Shown: positions 1 to 11,334 of the stretch, piece by piece | Layout of the letters: each line of letters starts with the position of its first letter | Numbering within the stretch: position 1 is the stretch's first letter | Origin: Brachypterus glaber | Taxonomy: Eukaryota; Arthropoda; Insecta; Coleoptera; Kateretidae | Reading direction: 5' to 3' | Assembly (NCBI GenBank): GCA_958510825.1 | Contig: OY294049.1 | Span: 24,132,945 to 24,196,944 of the forward strand | DNA length: 64,000 nucleotides | Notes under the pieces: model-generated | What the model was told of the DNA's origin: nothing | Database searches by the model: none | The model's input: only the letters and a program-made list of their open reading frames with translations | Made by a program: the position numbers and the translations under genes

Positions 1-1096
1 TTAATAAGTTTCCGATAAAACTGTGCAGCATTTTTATTTTAGTTACATTAAGAAAGTTAAGTGCAAAGACTAGACCGTCTAGGTTAATAAGGCTATCAAT
101 GTAAGGTGCACGCAACGGTTTGTACATGGGGCATTTAAAGAAAATATGATCTAAAGTCTCAAACTCGTTTAAGTTGCAAATAGTACATACTTCTTTAGGG
201 TTGATTTTGTAAAAGCTGCCATTGAATGAGAAGGAGGTAGAAAAGCTTGTAGCCATACGTAATTGCATTATAATACGAATGATAGAGATATTATCTCGAC
301 AGTATAAATAATTTTGAGGTTCCAGATTAATTCTAAACTTTTGATAAATAGTTGAATTTTTGGAAAAAATTAATGAATTTATGTCATCTCTATGTAGAAA
401 TTCGCGAAATTTGTTAAGTAAAATTGGTCTATTGTATTTTATTTTTCTTACTGTTAAATTAGTCAAAAAGTTAGATTCATCAATTTTTTCCAGCATACAT
501 TGAAACTGTGCCAACCAGTTATATTTTGTATTACCATTGTTTAAGTTTTGTAAGCGGTTAAAACAAAGCTTGGGGTATATATGAGCGGGCATTCTAATAA
601 GCTTTTCAATCCAATTAAGGCACATTTTAAAAATCAAGAAAGAAACTTTAACGGACCCAGTTTCGAGTCGTATCATATAATCCGGGGTGTTGCGGGGGAG
701 TAAAAATAATCTTTTAAAAAAGGCCAACTGAACACGCTCAATTTCATTAAAGAAACGTAACGCCCAAACTGGAGAACTATAAAGCAAAGTAGATAGGACT
801 ATAGATTCATAAAGTTTAATTCGGGATTGCCAGCTGTTGATTTTTGAGTTTGACAAAAGGGACATAACGGTACCGATTGATTTTTTTGTTTTATTGCATG
901 CTTCTTTGGTCATTTCAGCGAATAGCCCTGACTGAGAGAATGTAACACCCAGGTAAACGTACTTGTTTACTACTTCAATATTTTCGCCGTCATATTTAAA
1001 GTTTAAGTCACTTGAATACCTAAAGCCACCCTTGGTAAAACAGATTATTTTCGTTTTTTTAATGTTAATTTTAAGGCCATTTTCATTTGCATACTG
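1..1096 (-). pseudogene. C-terminal part of a non-LTR retrotransposon ORF2 (after the catalytic box), open to the window edge
   Basis: On the minus strand a frame runs without a stop from about 1096 to base 1 (about 365 codons) and leaves the window, so the element's true 3' end is not visible. It starts with YANENGLKINIKKTK, the conserved block that follows the catalytic box in non-LTR reverse transcriptases, then the thumb-like stretch (YVYLGVTFS). Near its end (bases about 131-187) lies C-x2-C-x9-H-x4-C, CTICNLNEFETLDHIFFKC, the Cys/His motif found at the C-terminus of many LINE ORF2 proteins. It is one frame away from the upstream RT frame (1083-1739); the two were one gene. The intact codons over 1 kb suggest a fairly young copy apart from the internal deletion. 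Clade (Jockey/CR1-like or other) is not assigned. Function when intact: target-primed reverse transcription in the nucleus. Confidence 0.85.
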
Positions 1097-1739
1097 AGAG
1101 AGAATCCACATTAACACCCAAGGCTCCATTTTCCCTAAAATATTTTTCTATGTCAGAAATAAACAATGCAAAAAGAATGGGGCTTAATGGTTCACCCTGT
1201 AGAACTCCCTCAGAAATGTTGTAGGGTTTTGAATAGCCTTCAGCAGTTTTTATTGGTGCAATTGCTTTGTCATACAACATTTTGAGGATCCTGATTATTT
1301 TCGAACTTACTCCAAGAGAGTGTAATTTTTTCCATAACAGATGGTGGTTAATACAGTCAAACGCACGTTTGAAATCTACAAAAATCGCATAAAGTTTTCT
1401 ACCTTTCAACCGTAGACAGATATTAATGAGGGAATTAAGAGTAAATAGATTATCCAAGCAACCCCGGTTTTGTCTAAAGCCTGCCTGACATTCCGGTATA
1501 ACATTAAATGTATCGGACCACTCTGTAAGCCTTTGTAAAATTATTTGAGAGAATATTTTTTCCATACAGTTTAGTAGAGCTATACCGCGGTAATTAGCAG
1601 GATCCTCAACTGGACCTTTTTTGTGAAGCATAAGAAGTGAAATTTCCGACCAAGTATGGGGAATGATTTCTTTGTCAAATATATTGTTATATAAATTCAG
1701 TAGGTAGCATAACCAGTTATATAATGAAATACATAGCAT
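1083..1739 (-). pseudogene. Reverse transcriptase domain fragment of the same non-LTR retrotransposon, catalytic YADD box deleted
   Basis: The 218-codon frame carries RT motifs in order: NYRGIALL (residues 49-56), AGFRQNRGCLDNLFTL (86-101), the first catalytic aspartate in FVDFKRAFD (D122), and GVLQGEPLSPILF (178-190). It stops 20-30 residues after GVLQGEPLSP, just where the Y/FADD box should come. Instead, GVNVD is followed within a few codons, in the next frame, by SQYANENGLKIN, which normally lies about 25-30 residues beyond YADD. So a small out-of-frame internal deletion removed two catalytic aspartates and split the gene. The 5' side is also truncated: no endonuclease domain is present, and the sequence above about 1717 belongs to another repeat. 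The first methionine is only the first ATG in the remnant, not a real start. The element cannot reverse transcribe by itself. Confidence 0.9.
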
Positions 1740-1762
1740 TACATATCTTCACGGCTTGTTTT
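1718..1762 (-). repeat. Dispersed repeat block, copy A (CCGTGAAGATATGTAATGC family)
   Basis: Read on the minus strand, the block contains AACAAGCCGTGAAGATATG followed by TAATGCTATGT and CATTATATA. Related blocks occur at 25894-25954 (minus), 38041-38095 (plus) and 49171-49225 (plus). Here the block meets the 5' truncation point of the retrotransposon, so it may be the older target or the end of another element. Confidence 0.6.
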
Positions 1763-1779
1763 ATTTTTGGAACATGATT

Positions 1780-2400
1780 CCTGAATCAAAATACATAAAA
1801 AGGGCTAAAATCTTGAAAATCAAAATATGAATGTACATCAAAAACTAACAAAAAACCTCATATACAGGTATTTTCTTTAAAAAACAATCCTAAGGGAACT
1901 TGGTCTCCCAAAAATGCACAATTTTTAAGGGGTCATAGTAGCTTTAAAATTGATTTTTTGAACTACATGTATAAAAACTTTTTTCTTAGTTTTTGATGTA
2001 AAATCCCGAATTATTAAAGTTTTGATTTTAAATTTTAGTATTTAAACTTTCGTCCTCAAAACCTTCAAATTAAATTTTCTCGAAAACGGTTAATCCTACA
2101 GTATCACAACAAGTGTACCTTTTTATGTATTTTGACCAGAGGAATTATGTTCCAATAATAATTACTAAAAAGTTACACAGAAAACAGTTTGGAACAAAAA
2201 ACTGATAAGGCCCACCGTTTTGCACGCCCCTGGTTAAAATAAGTACATGAATATAACATACGGAGATGGGCCTTATTAAGATTAGTTTACGTGTAAAACC
2301 TCGTTGCTATATCTCAAAGTGTTCCGAGTTATTAAATAAAAAACGATTGTTTTTAGCACTTTCAAAGGGGCTTAGCTCTTTTACGACACATTTTTAGACA
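1780..2400. repeat. Degenerate copy of fold-back family F
   Basis: This stretch shares phrases in the same order with 6460-6800, 28300-28860, 29340-29580 and 40620-41280: an inner hairpin with arms of the type ACATCAAAAACTA (about 1832-2003), a block like TCTCGAAAACGGTTA, a block CCCCTGGTTAAAAT, and a stretch ending near CTCAAAGTGTTCCGAG. No coding frame is seen. It is a non-autonomous repeat with no autonomous partner in the window. Confidence 0.55.
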
Positions 2401-2475
2401 TTTATACATTTTAATTGATTAGAGCTATCAATTACACTAGGCAACACGGTTTCTTGCCCTGATTGGAGTCATATG

Positions 2476-2668
2476 TTTTTTTAACTAATTTGGGGTCGCT
2501 GAAATCGAATCTGGCCTCAGAATATTTCTATTACCTAAGTTTTCTGAGAAAAATGAGATAAATATGTTAAAAAATCATTATTTTATCCCTCTTTTGTTCT
2601 AAAATCATGGGAGATAGAAATATTCCGAGGACACATTTAGATTCGGCGGCTCAATATTAGTTAAAAAA
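2476..2668. repeat. Short inverted repeat with outward GTCGCTGAA modules
   Basis: The left arm reads TTAACTAATTTGGGGTCGCT, then a block like AATCGAATCTGG and AATATTTCTAT. The right arm carries the same blocks inverted (ATAGAAATATT, TTAGATTCGGCGGCTCAATA, TTAGTTAA). The GTCGCTGAA-type module recurs in many places in this window (see 20160-20715 and 23970-24750). Confidence 0.6.
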
Positions 2669-4512
2669 TACCCAACTTAAAACATGGAACATGGTAGAAT
2701 AAATAGGGATATTATGAAAAAAAATATTAAAAAAAAGGATAATGTGACAAAACTAAGTACGGGTGCATAAGAGGACAAGCTTATCGCCACGTACTCATGC
2801 TAAAAATTGTCAAAAATCATTACTAGGGGGTCAAAAATTAATTAAAAAAATGTTACGTAATATGGTTCTTATGTAATAAAGTAACATTTTTATGATGTAG
2901 AACCATTGAAAAAACAAAAAAATACACAATATTTTGTTTTATAAATTATTTTTAAATTGGCATAATTGCCTGTACAAAAATTTTGAAAATAAGACATGCT
3001 GGATTTTTTTTAAGGTCAAATTTGGATTCTGCGCCTTTAAATTGATAAGAAAAATATATTTTTTGGGCTCGGGAAAAAAGTTTACACTGTGTACTTTAAT
3101 TTTGTTTTTTTTTCATTTATTTACTTTTTACGAACTAAGAAAAATAAAAAAATATTTGTATAAATATTTTTGTAGAGAATTTATAATTTACAAATTGAGT
3201 CCTATAAAATTTTTATACAGATTTGATAGTTTTGCCACAAAAGAGCAATTAAGTAAACTCTGCTCTTTCATTTTAAGCTTTTTATTTTTTTTTTCGCGTA
3301 CTTACTCTGACAGTAAGTCCTTGGCATATATATTTTTGAGTTCCTCGTATTTTTTTAATATACCCTAAAATTTTCAAAATGCTACTCTTTTTTTTAAAGA
3401 TTTTGAAAAAACACGTAATTATTTCCTGGACTGATATCTCAAAAATTTTAGGTGCTGAAATATTTCTAAGGTTAGATTCGGTTTCTACGCCCTTGAATTA
3501 GTAAGAAAAATTTACTTTCCGATCGGGGAAAAAAAAAGTTGAAATTTGGTGCCTAGTGTTATTATTAGTTGAAACTTGAAAATCAAGTAAAAATGCTTAG
3601 TTTCAATAATAAAATTTCTTGTATTAAGTTGTAGATAAAAAATGAAGGATGCAAGTAGATATTTACACTGAGTATTTAAAATACTAAAAATAATGAAAAA
3701 TGGTACTAATAATTAACTAATAAACAGTTTTTTGGAAACAAGTAATTGAACATAAAACTAATTATTGATATTTTAAAATTAGTTAAATATGTTTATGTTT
3801 ATTTTTATAGATGTCAGTTATTTTTGTTTAAGTATCTAAGTAAAAAGTATTACAATTAGAAGAATTTTTTATTACTTAAAGTTTGCATTTGATTGATATT
3901 AAGTTTTGAAATTGACAAGTCGATTAATTTTTAAAAGTTAAAATTCATGGTATACCTGTTTAAATATGGTCCAGGCCAGGAACGGGTAAAACGACTAGTG
4001 TATTATAAAATGTAATAAGACACGTTATGACTAATCCATACTAAAATTATTATTTATTACTCCAGAAAAATTAAAAACGCCCGTAGAATATTAAAAGCTA
4101 TAAATACAAGTTTTAATGTTACAGTTTTTATAACCTCAATTTCCTTAATTTTGCAAAGAGCTATTAAAATAATTTCAACCGTGCTCGTAAATTTTTCTTT
4201 AATCTTAAAATAGAATAATGAAAATTTTAATTATTGGCATAATATCTGTTTTGTTTAAGATTATATTTTAATAATAATAACTGAAGGACAACTTTTATTT
4301 AATTTTAAGAGTATTGATGGATTTAGGTAAAAAGTTATCTTTAAAGTTAATTTTTAAGGCATTCATCAATCATGTTATACACATTTTAATTTTTAAATTT
4401 AATTGTTTATTATTTATTACTTAATAGTGGTTCTAGGACCTCTCTAAGAGGTAGTTTATACCATATTACACTGATAATAATACATAATAATTTTAATGTA
4501 ATATATTAATCT
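2669..4512. other. A+T-rich spacer without a recognisable gene
   Basis: Very A+T-rich. The longest frame (2934-3368, plus) is rich in F, K, L, S and Y with no domain and looks like chance translation. A block of about 70 bp near 3012-3080 (CTGCGCCTTTAAATTGATAA...) recurs degenerate at 3470-3540, so part of the stretch is old repeat. Nothing else recognised. Confidence 0.5.
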
Positions 4513-5584
4513 AACTATTTCACAAACAATATACAGGCAAATCAACACCTTGCATTTTTAGTTTCTTGACCAATCAGATCGAAATGAATCTGATAATTTT
4601 TGCACAATGCAATTATCACTTGGTTATTATGGAAACAAGAAATTGACAGTTACTGACATCTTAATAAATTTTATATTTTTGCAAAATGTGTTTTTAATTT
4701 GTGAAGCTTACCTTTAATTGATTTATTTTTATTTATAAGCAATATAAATGCTTATTTTATTATCAAAACATGCTAGGTATAAACCCTAATTAATTTCAGA
4801 TAATATATTATATTTTATGCACTTTCCATCTTAAAAGCTTTAAATCACTGATATTCTTAAATTTTAATTTATTTAATTGAATCTTGGTATTAAAAACAGG
4901 CCACTAAAAACTAATTTAAACACTTATTTATTAAAAATATATTTGCAGTAAAGAATTACGAAAATCAAAACATCAAATGACTGCGCTGGTAACAGTACAG
5001 TGTTGCCAAAGTTTATTAGCAACCGATAGGAAATTGTTTTTTTTTATGGGTGGAAACACCCGTTATTTTATTTCTTTTTAGTTGATAACTAAACTTTTTA
5101 AACAAAAACAGCAATGATCTTTATTTAAATGCTAATATATGTGATAACAACTAACAAGTATTATTGGAATTATTATTGGAATAATCTCAAGCATAAAATA
5201 TCCCTCGAGCAAATTTTAGACATTTGCGAATAAGTGAACATCGTGGATTTAAAAAGCGCGCAAATTTGAGATTTAAATTTTTAATTATAGTTGAAAAGTA
5301 ATATTGTTGTTTAGTTCTTAAATTTTTAATTTAAATATGAAACAACATAAAACATTGTAAAATTATATACTTCCTTATTTTGAATTATACATAATTTTTT
5401 TACTGTATATAAAAAAATATTTTGCTTAAGGAAATTGTTTTCGTGCATTTTTCGTCAAAATTAAAATTAAAATAATTTTTTAACACAAAAAATGCACTCA
5501 AACAATTGCCAAGCAAAATATTTTTTTAATACAGTAAAAAATTATCGATAATCAACATGCACTTATGATATTACTACTGAATAC
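4513..5584. repeat. 1.07-kb dispersed repeat, copy 1
   Basis: Matches 38586-39944 in the same orientation over its whole length with scattered substitutions, from an ACTATTTCACAA-type start to the common end GATATTACTACTGAATA. Copy 1 keeps the uninterrupted site ACATCAAATGACTGCGCTGG, which in copy 2 is split by a 228-bp insertion. No long frame is conserved between the copies, so it is probably a non-coding transposable element or an old segmental duplication. Confidence 0.85.
5382..5556. repeat. Hairpin MITE inside the 1.07-kb repeat
   Basis: Inverted arms TACTGTATATAAAAAAATAT / ATATTTTTTTAATACAGTA, continuing with TTTTGCTTAAGGAAATTGTT against its complement. It is the counterpart of 39731-39917, where the ends GTTGAATTATCGATAA are better preserved. 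Confidence 0.6.
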
Positions 5585-6460
5585 TCAATCAGCTGCAGCT
5601 GTCATGACAATCTTTACATTCCATTTTTCAATATATAAGAGCTCTGTATTTTAAAGGGTCTTGTAGACAAGTGTTATTCATTCTATTTTCCCATCTCATC
5701 TTGACCAGAATATATTTGTTTTTCTTATTTTTATAATAATATAATATAAATACTAAAAATTTAGATGTTTCTATTTTGACAGCGTTAAAATTGAAAAATG
5801 TATGTATGTTTGTTTCAACTCCTGGACCTTAACTCACCAAATATATACACAAAGTAATATTTTATTATATCTAATGTGATAATACCATACAGCTAATGTA
5901 TATTTACTTTAAAAATATGGTAATACTACATTTTGTTTGTATAAAATTAAAAAATACATTTTAAACTGCTGTAATTACACATTATAATAGTGTATTAAAG
6001 TACTAGTTTCATAACAACCATTTTTTGCCGACGAGTACAAGTTTAGAAAGTACTAGTGCGCTAAAAACCTGTTATGAAACGAGTGCTTTATACAATTTTT
6101 TCTATTTTGCTCTAAAATTTAAAAAACTTACATTTAAATTGATGACCTATTTAGTGATTTTCCGATTTTCCGATTCGCTGCATTATTAAGACAGTAAAAT
6201 GGCGGCAATATTTTCGAACAAAAACAGTTAGGTTGGTGGGTGACCAACATTCTGAATAAACGCAGCAAAAGTGTTAACAAACGTGAGAAATTTTTTTAGG
6301 TAATTTTCAAAAATTTTCGAGGTAACCTTGATCCTAAGTAAATCTTAAGGAAAGGTGTACATTTTTTTTTGGTGGTTTACCCCTCGAAATCACCATGCAG
6401 TATTTAAAATTTATTTATTATTGGCTCACTTTTAGTTCTTACATATTTTTGATATTCGAA
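5585..6460. other. A+T-rich spacer with one dispersed repeat block
   Basis: No gene seen. The block at 6041-6163 (AAAGTACTAGTGCGCTAAAA, then TGTTATGAAACGAGTGCTTT) is shared with 19245-19365. Otherwise nothing recognised. Confidence 0.5.
6041..6163 (+). repeat. Dispersed ~120-bp repeat, copy 1
   Basis: Shares AAAGTACT-GTGC-CTAAAAAC, GTTATGAAAC-AGTGCTTTA and TTTTTTCTATT-TGCTCTAAAA in order with 19245-19365. No terminal repeats were located. Confidence 0.65.
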
Positions 6461-6800
6461 ACATTTCTTTAACAGAAGTTTTCTCGAAAACGGTTAGCTC
6501 TACATAAAGAGCACATGTTTTATGTAATTTTAACTAAAAAATGATATTGTATCGACAAAATGTAAAAAAAGCCCCTGGTTAAAGTTATCAAATAAAAAAT
6601 AAATAGATAGGTGGTTTCCTTCATTAGTGTTATGGTATGTGCAAAATTTCTTTGCTGTAGTTCGTAAGGTTCCAGAGATATTAATTAAAAATCCTATTTT
6701 GGACGTAACCTTAGGGCTCATTTCTGGACCAATCTTTATACGAACTTTTTTTTATTTATTTGATTATTTAGAATTACCCCTTAAGTTTAGTATCTTTATT
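6460..6800. repeat. Fold-back family F, partial copy
   Basis: Contains the family landmarks TTCTCGAAAACGGTTAG, CCCCTGGTTAAAGTTA, TTCATTAGTGTTATGG, TTCCAGAGATATTAA and TTAGGGCTCATTTCTGGACC in the order seen at 28600-28830 and 29340-29580. The overlapping short frames on both strands are not genes. Confidence 0.6.
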
Positions 6801-6894
6801 TATAAAACACGCTGTATAAAAAAAGTACCTAATTCTTTGCAATAAAAATACTGCTGCCAATTAAGTAATACTTTCCCCTATATGCCTAGATTAA

Positions 6895-7060
6895 TAAAAA
6901 TCAAAAACCAAAAAAAAAAAAATAAAAACAAATATTTAAAAAAAAAAAATTAAAAAGTTTCCAAAAAAAAATTTCAAAAAGGTTCCTTTTTTCGCAAGAC
7001 GAAAAAAAATTAAAAAAAAAAAAACAAAAAAAAAATAAAAAAAAAAATTCGTAAACTGAA
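6895..7060. repeat. A-rich low-complexity tract
   Basis: About 150 bp of A-runs broken by single T, C or G. It may be an eroded poly(A)/simple repeat. The phenylalanine-rich minus-strand frame across it is an artefact of composition. Confidence 0.8.
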
Positions 7061-7807
7061 AAATAAAATAAAATATGTTTTTGAACAAAATTGTTTTTAT
7101 TCAATTTTAGCCCCTGACCCCAACCCGATTTTTACGAAAAACTATCCCAGTTTAGAACTTTGGATAATCAAAATGTGGTCCAAATTTGATGTCTTTAGCC
7201 CGAAGTGTTCTTGAGTAATCGTGGTCAGAAATTTCCCGGACACACAGACCGACAGACCGACAGTCAGATTTTTTTTTTGACGGAAATCATATTTTTCGGA
7301 TATAAAAAATCCAGCAATAAAAATTTTTCGAAATTTTTTTACTAACGAAAGACTTTCCTTGGGGAAAGTAATTATGGTCTGTTTCATCAAGCAAGGTAGT
7401 AAATTAAATATCGCATAGTTTATATTTTCAAAACAGATTTGAATATTGGATGTGCGAATATACTGCGTAGTTTATTTTATAAAACACAACTATATTCTCT
7501 ACACAAACATATACTATTCAAACCTGTTGTAAAAATATTTACTGTGCGATTTTTAATTTATTATCTTGCTTAAAAAAACAGACCACAGTTTTAAAATTAA
7601 AAACACGCAGTTTTGTTTAAAAATATACATACTTCTACTACTTCTAGCGGAAGTTACGGCTTTGAATGAAAATATACCAAAATTTATTATTAGGAAATAA
7701 ATTATAAAGATAGACATTTAAAATACAAAAAAAAATAAAAAATAAAGTACAAATTTTATATATACTATGCTTCCTGTTTTTGACTGGCTAAAAGTTAAAT
7801 AGTTCAG
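7061..7807. other. A+T-rich spacer with an eroded repeat
   Basis: Around 7200-7400 there is a short GACAGACCGACAGTCAG-type stretch followed by AGACTTTCCTTGGGGAAAG. A similar CCGTCTGTCTGTCCG stretch occurs at 23000. Both look like parts of an old repeat rather than genes. Nothing else recognised. Confidence 0.4.
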
Positions 7808-8098
7808 CACTGTAAAAAATAAATAAGTAATTACACATGATTCTTCACGTAAATATGATTCAATGCAAATACATGTAAAATTTACTAGATTTTACATGTA
7901 ATTTTACAATTTTATATGCAAATAACATCTAAATTACATGTAACATTTATATAAAATTGTAAAATTTTATATGAATATTATATATAAATTACATGTAATA
8001 TTCATATAAAATTGTAAAATTACATGTAAAATCTCGTAAATTTTACTTGTACCTGCATGACAACACATTACCTATTATTCTATTTATTTTTTACAGTG
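7808..8098. mobile_element. MITE, CACTGTAAAA terminal repeats
   Basis: 291 bp, almost wholly palindromic. The ends are CACTGTAAAAAATAAATA and its inverse (TATTTATTTTTTACAGTG). The right end is followed by TA, the left preceded by AG, so one side of a TA duplication may have mutated. The body consists of repeated ACATGTAAAATT-type phrases in both orientations. Same TIR class as 10833-11232. Confidence 0.75.
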
Positions 8099-8825
8099 TA
8101 GAGTAATCTGAGGCTACTAGAACCAGAATGACCAAACCCACGCTGCATTTAGCTAGTTTTGGATTTAATAATTTTTAAGTATATGGAAAAAATAAATAAG
8201 CAAGAAAATATTGTGAAAAAAAAATAGACAAGTGAAAAGTGGTTTAGGCCGTTCGTATTCTGAGAGCTACATATTTTCTACTGCATTATTGGCCAAAAAA
8301 TCTCAAATATAAAAGTTTTGTTTTTCATCTTGTCGTGCTTTAAAAAAAGAATAAGTTTCTCTTTATGACTTAATTTTTAATTTTCTTTAAATATATAAAA
8401 TTTGTTAACTGCATAATAAAGCTACTTAACTTTAACTAATTTTATTTTTATTTTAACTTTAATTATTTTTTTATGGCTGTGATAATCATTTCCGGATGAA
8501 CATACGTATTGTCATTCATGCAATTTAAAAATACAAATTCTTATTTAAAATTCAAAAGCTGGCTGCTCACCGGATACAAAGATATATTATCATTGAATAC
8601 AATTTTTATTTTAGGTATGTAACTATTTATCTATATATGTAAAGTAGAAGCTATATTCAAATATGTTAGGTAGATACTAAGTGCGTTTTACTGCATCATT
8701 CTGTTGCCACTGGTGCCACTGGTTTGAACGAAATCATCGTTTTACTGCTGACATTTGACCATTCTCGCCATTCCGACCAAACGATCGGGAGAGGTTCGAA
8801 TGAAGAGAATGACAGATGTCATATT
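8099..8825. other. A+T-rich spacer
   Basis: No gene or clear repeat boundary. 8690-8820 is a somewhat less A+T-rich stretch (TTCTGTTGCCACTGGTGCCA), unassigned. Confidence 0.4.
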
Positions 8826-8956
8826 TATAATACAAGGGCGAAAAGTTAAATGTTTCTATTGAGTAGGTTTTTAGAAGACGAGGGCCTACCGATGGGGCCG
8901 GCCCGAGGGTAATAAACCTAATAAATTGAAATTTAACTTTTTGCCCATGTATTATA
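8826..8956. mobile_element. Short hairpin MITE, AATACAAGGGCGAAAAG ends
   Basis: 131 bp. Left end TATAATACAAGGGCGAAAAG and inverted right end TATAATACATGGGCAAAAAG; both continue TTAAAT. Two mismatches in about 26 bp. The loop is GC-richer (GATGGGGCCGGCCCGAGGG). A sequence with the same GGGCGAAAA end occurs at 9470-9522. Confidence 0.75.
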
Positions 8957-9469
8957 CAATATTTTTTATTCGATTGTTACTAATTATAATAAATTATTAA
9001 AATATACTTAATTTTAAATTCCAAAAAATATTTCTTTTTATCTTATTACTTATCTAGTTATCCAATCAAATGGATAAAGAAACAATTGAATCGTTTCTTT
9101 TGCTTACGGTTTCATTTTTAAATTAAAAAAGCTATAGCTTGGTGATTAATTTCTGTTAAAATGTGTCTGTTATAAAAATAATAATACTTCTGAAACCGTT
9201 CCATGAATATTATAAATATTGAAATTGATTTTACAATTGAAATTTTGTGTTTTTAATTTATTTTAGTGGATAAATACAGATTAGGCAGTTAACATATATT
9301 TTGAGGTTATGTTATAGAAAAATAATTTATTTTGTATGAAATGATTATAATAACTGTATCTGGTCAAAAAGAACAGTTAGTTCAAGGCCAAACGGTCATA
9401 TTTCTTTATAAATATTACAGTAAAGGTAAAGCATATTCTTTTAAAAAGCTAAAAAATTACAAGTCTTAG

Positions 9470-9522
9470 CGGGCGAAAAAAACTTTTTGGCCCTAGGGCC
9501 ACAAAGTTCAACTTTTCGCCCG
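9470..9522. repeat. Small palindrome, CGGGCGAAAA ... TTTTCGCCCG
   Basis: Outer arms CGGGCGAAAA/TTTTCGCCCG and a central perfect TGGCCCTAGGGCCA. Probably a minimal relative of the element at 8826-8956. Confidence 0.6.
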
Positions 9523-9627
9523 TAAAACATAAATAAAAAGTCTCGCTTTTAGAAACAATAGAATAAAAATACCTTATTTATCAAGATATTGCAATGGAAT
9601 AAAGTATAATTTATGACACAAGGAAGA

Positions 9628-9730
9628 GAACTATTTTTAGGGCGATTGCGGTTAACCGTAATTTCCGCAATTGCCAACCTTGCCCTCCGAGCTCAGTTGG
9701 CCATCTCAATAATAGCCCTAAAATAGTATT
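9628..9730. repeat. Hairpin with ACTATTTTTAGGG ends
   Basis: Outer arms ACTATTTTTAGGG and CCCTAAAATAGT. Inside lies a tighter hairpin GGCGATTGCGG...CCGCAATTGCC (9641-9675, one mismatch). About 100 bp, MITE-like. Confidence 0.5.
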
Positions 9731-10015
9731 GAATACCTAATATAGTATTGTTTATACTTTATTTTAGGTGAATCACCCGGTCCATAATACTGAGTTCAAA
9801 ATGATATTGATATTGAAAAGCAACAGTATTTCTTTCAAATGCCAATTTATAACATTCCTATTGAAAGTATGGCTTGAGCAAATCAAATAAGTTTAAACTT
9901 CCAAACTATAAACGCGACAAGTATTTGACAGATCAAAGTTTAGAAGAGATGAACGATATCCGTTCTAATTTAGTTTAGTTATTTGGATCCAACCATAAAA
10001 AAGGAAAAAGAAGCA

Positions 10016-11329
10016 TAAGGGATAGACGCCTGATTTCAGATGGTTTCCTAATTTCGGATAGTAGTATACTTAAGATACTACCTGCAGAGGTAAACAGAAA
10101 CCTACTTTTATGTGTGAAGCCAAAAGTTAAACTAGATCCGTCCTGTAATATGATAACGGTAGAGCTTTTCCCTTAAAAAGGCAGCACATGTCGTTTAAAT
10201 TGCAAATGGAAGTTTCGTGCTCAGTTATATTAGCATGTTTTTTTATTTTATAAATAATTATTATAAAAGTTCGGGTTTTTGTTTGGGCAAGTTAAGATAT
10301 TGGTTAAGTTGATCCACTAGTTATAATTAAGCAATTTGAAAACAAACATTTTACAAATTTCTAATCTAAAAAGCAGAAAGTTGCCTAATTGCGGATAGAT
10401 CATTTTTGTGCATTTGATTCACAGTTTTGGATATCCGAAAGGTAATTTTTATTTAGTATAACCAACTATGAATACTTATTATTATAATGATACAACAAAC
10501 TAAGATACACAATTCTAAAAAAGATAAAATTACTCAACATAATAAGATATCCGAAACTGGAAATCTAAAATTATGGCTCCTATAGTATTTCGTAAAAAAT
10601 TGCTTAAGGATTAAATTACTTCCTAAATGTCAAGGAATAACAAGAAACATAAGCAATGGGATCCGGATTTATTCTTGAAAAAAAAAAATTTGGATATGTC
10701 AAAAATTAGGATCCTTTTTTTAAATGCAGAAAAACATTTTTAGTCGTGTTTTTTTTAACCATATTTTTTGGAAAAAATAAACTGTAATAAAATTGTTTTA
10801 TAATAAATCATGGTTCTTTATAATAAGTTGTACACTGTAAATGCAAATATGGTAATTATACATAAAGTAGGTCATATGTTGCCAGCAAAGAAAGTGGTAA
10901 ATTTAAATCAGTACTGTATATTCACAGTTATCTGTAAAAATGTGAATTTTTACCTGTGATTTTACAGAAATTTAAGCATCGAATTTAATGTATATTTCAA
11001 GCAGTATTACGGGCTCTTGTAATTTTCGGGAAAAAGTGCCCGCTTTTTGGACCACATGCATGAATTTTAATGCAAAATTATTGTACCGACAGGAAAAGAG
11101 CTGAGATTTTACTAAACCTAGTAATATTGAGGTTAATTTAACAAATATTGTAAATTCACATTCTAACATTGTAAATTTGCTTTAATTATTACAGTTAAAA
11201 CTACTGTAAGATTGACGGACAAATTTAGAGTGTATGTTGTTCTATAAAAAAATTATCAAAATGTTATACCGACTATTAAATATTGAATACAATGTAAATG
11301 GTGTCCGAAATTAGGCGACTTTCCTCTAT
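10016..11329. mobile_element. TA-flanked 0.9-kb TIR element, copy 1, interrupted by a MITE
   Basis: Without the nested insertion (10833-11232) this is about 0.91 kb and matches 24761-25667 in inverted orientation throughout, including GATCCACTA-TTATAATTAAGC and ATCCATTGCTTATGTTTC-type landmarks (as complement). Its right end GGCGACTTTCCTC followed by TA matches the other copy's end; the left end is degenerate. It contains several CTAATTTCGGATA-like phrases. No transposase frame, so non-autonomous. Confidence 0.8.
10833..11232. mobile_element. 400-bp MITE nested in the TA-flanked element
   Basis: Ends CACTGTAAATG and (inverted) CACTCTAAATT, flanked by TA on both sides (10831-10832 and 11233-11234). 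The inverted copy of the host element at 24851-24862 gives the empty site, reading AAGTTGTATCTGG on the other strand, with a single TA. This supports a TA target duplication. The frame at 10972-11169 has no recognisable product. Confidence 0.8.
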
Positions 11330-11334
11330 CTAAC

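Larger units (their letters stand above)
8957..10015. other. A+T-rich spacer with two small hairpins
   Basis: Hairpins at 9470-9522 and 9628-9730 are listed separately. No gene seen. Confidence 0.45.

Noticed and set aside
2934..3368. 144-codon plus-strand frame, hydrophobic
   Set aside because: F/K/L/S/Y-rich translation of A+T-rich DNA with no domain, no codon bias and no neighbouring exon.
7142..7390. 82-codon minus-strand frame
   Set aside because: The central part comes from a GACAGACCGACAGTCAG simple stretch. A similar non-coding stretch occurs at 23000. No domain.
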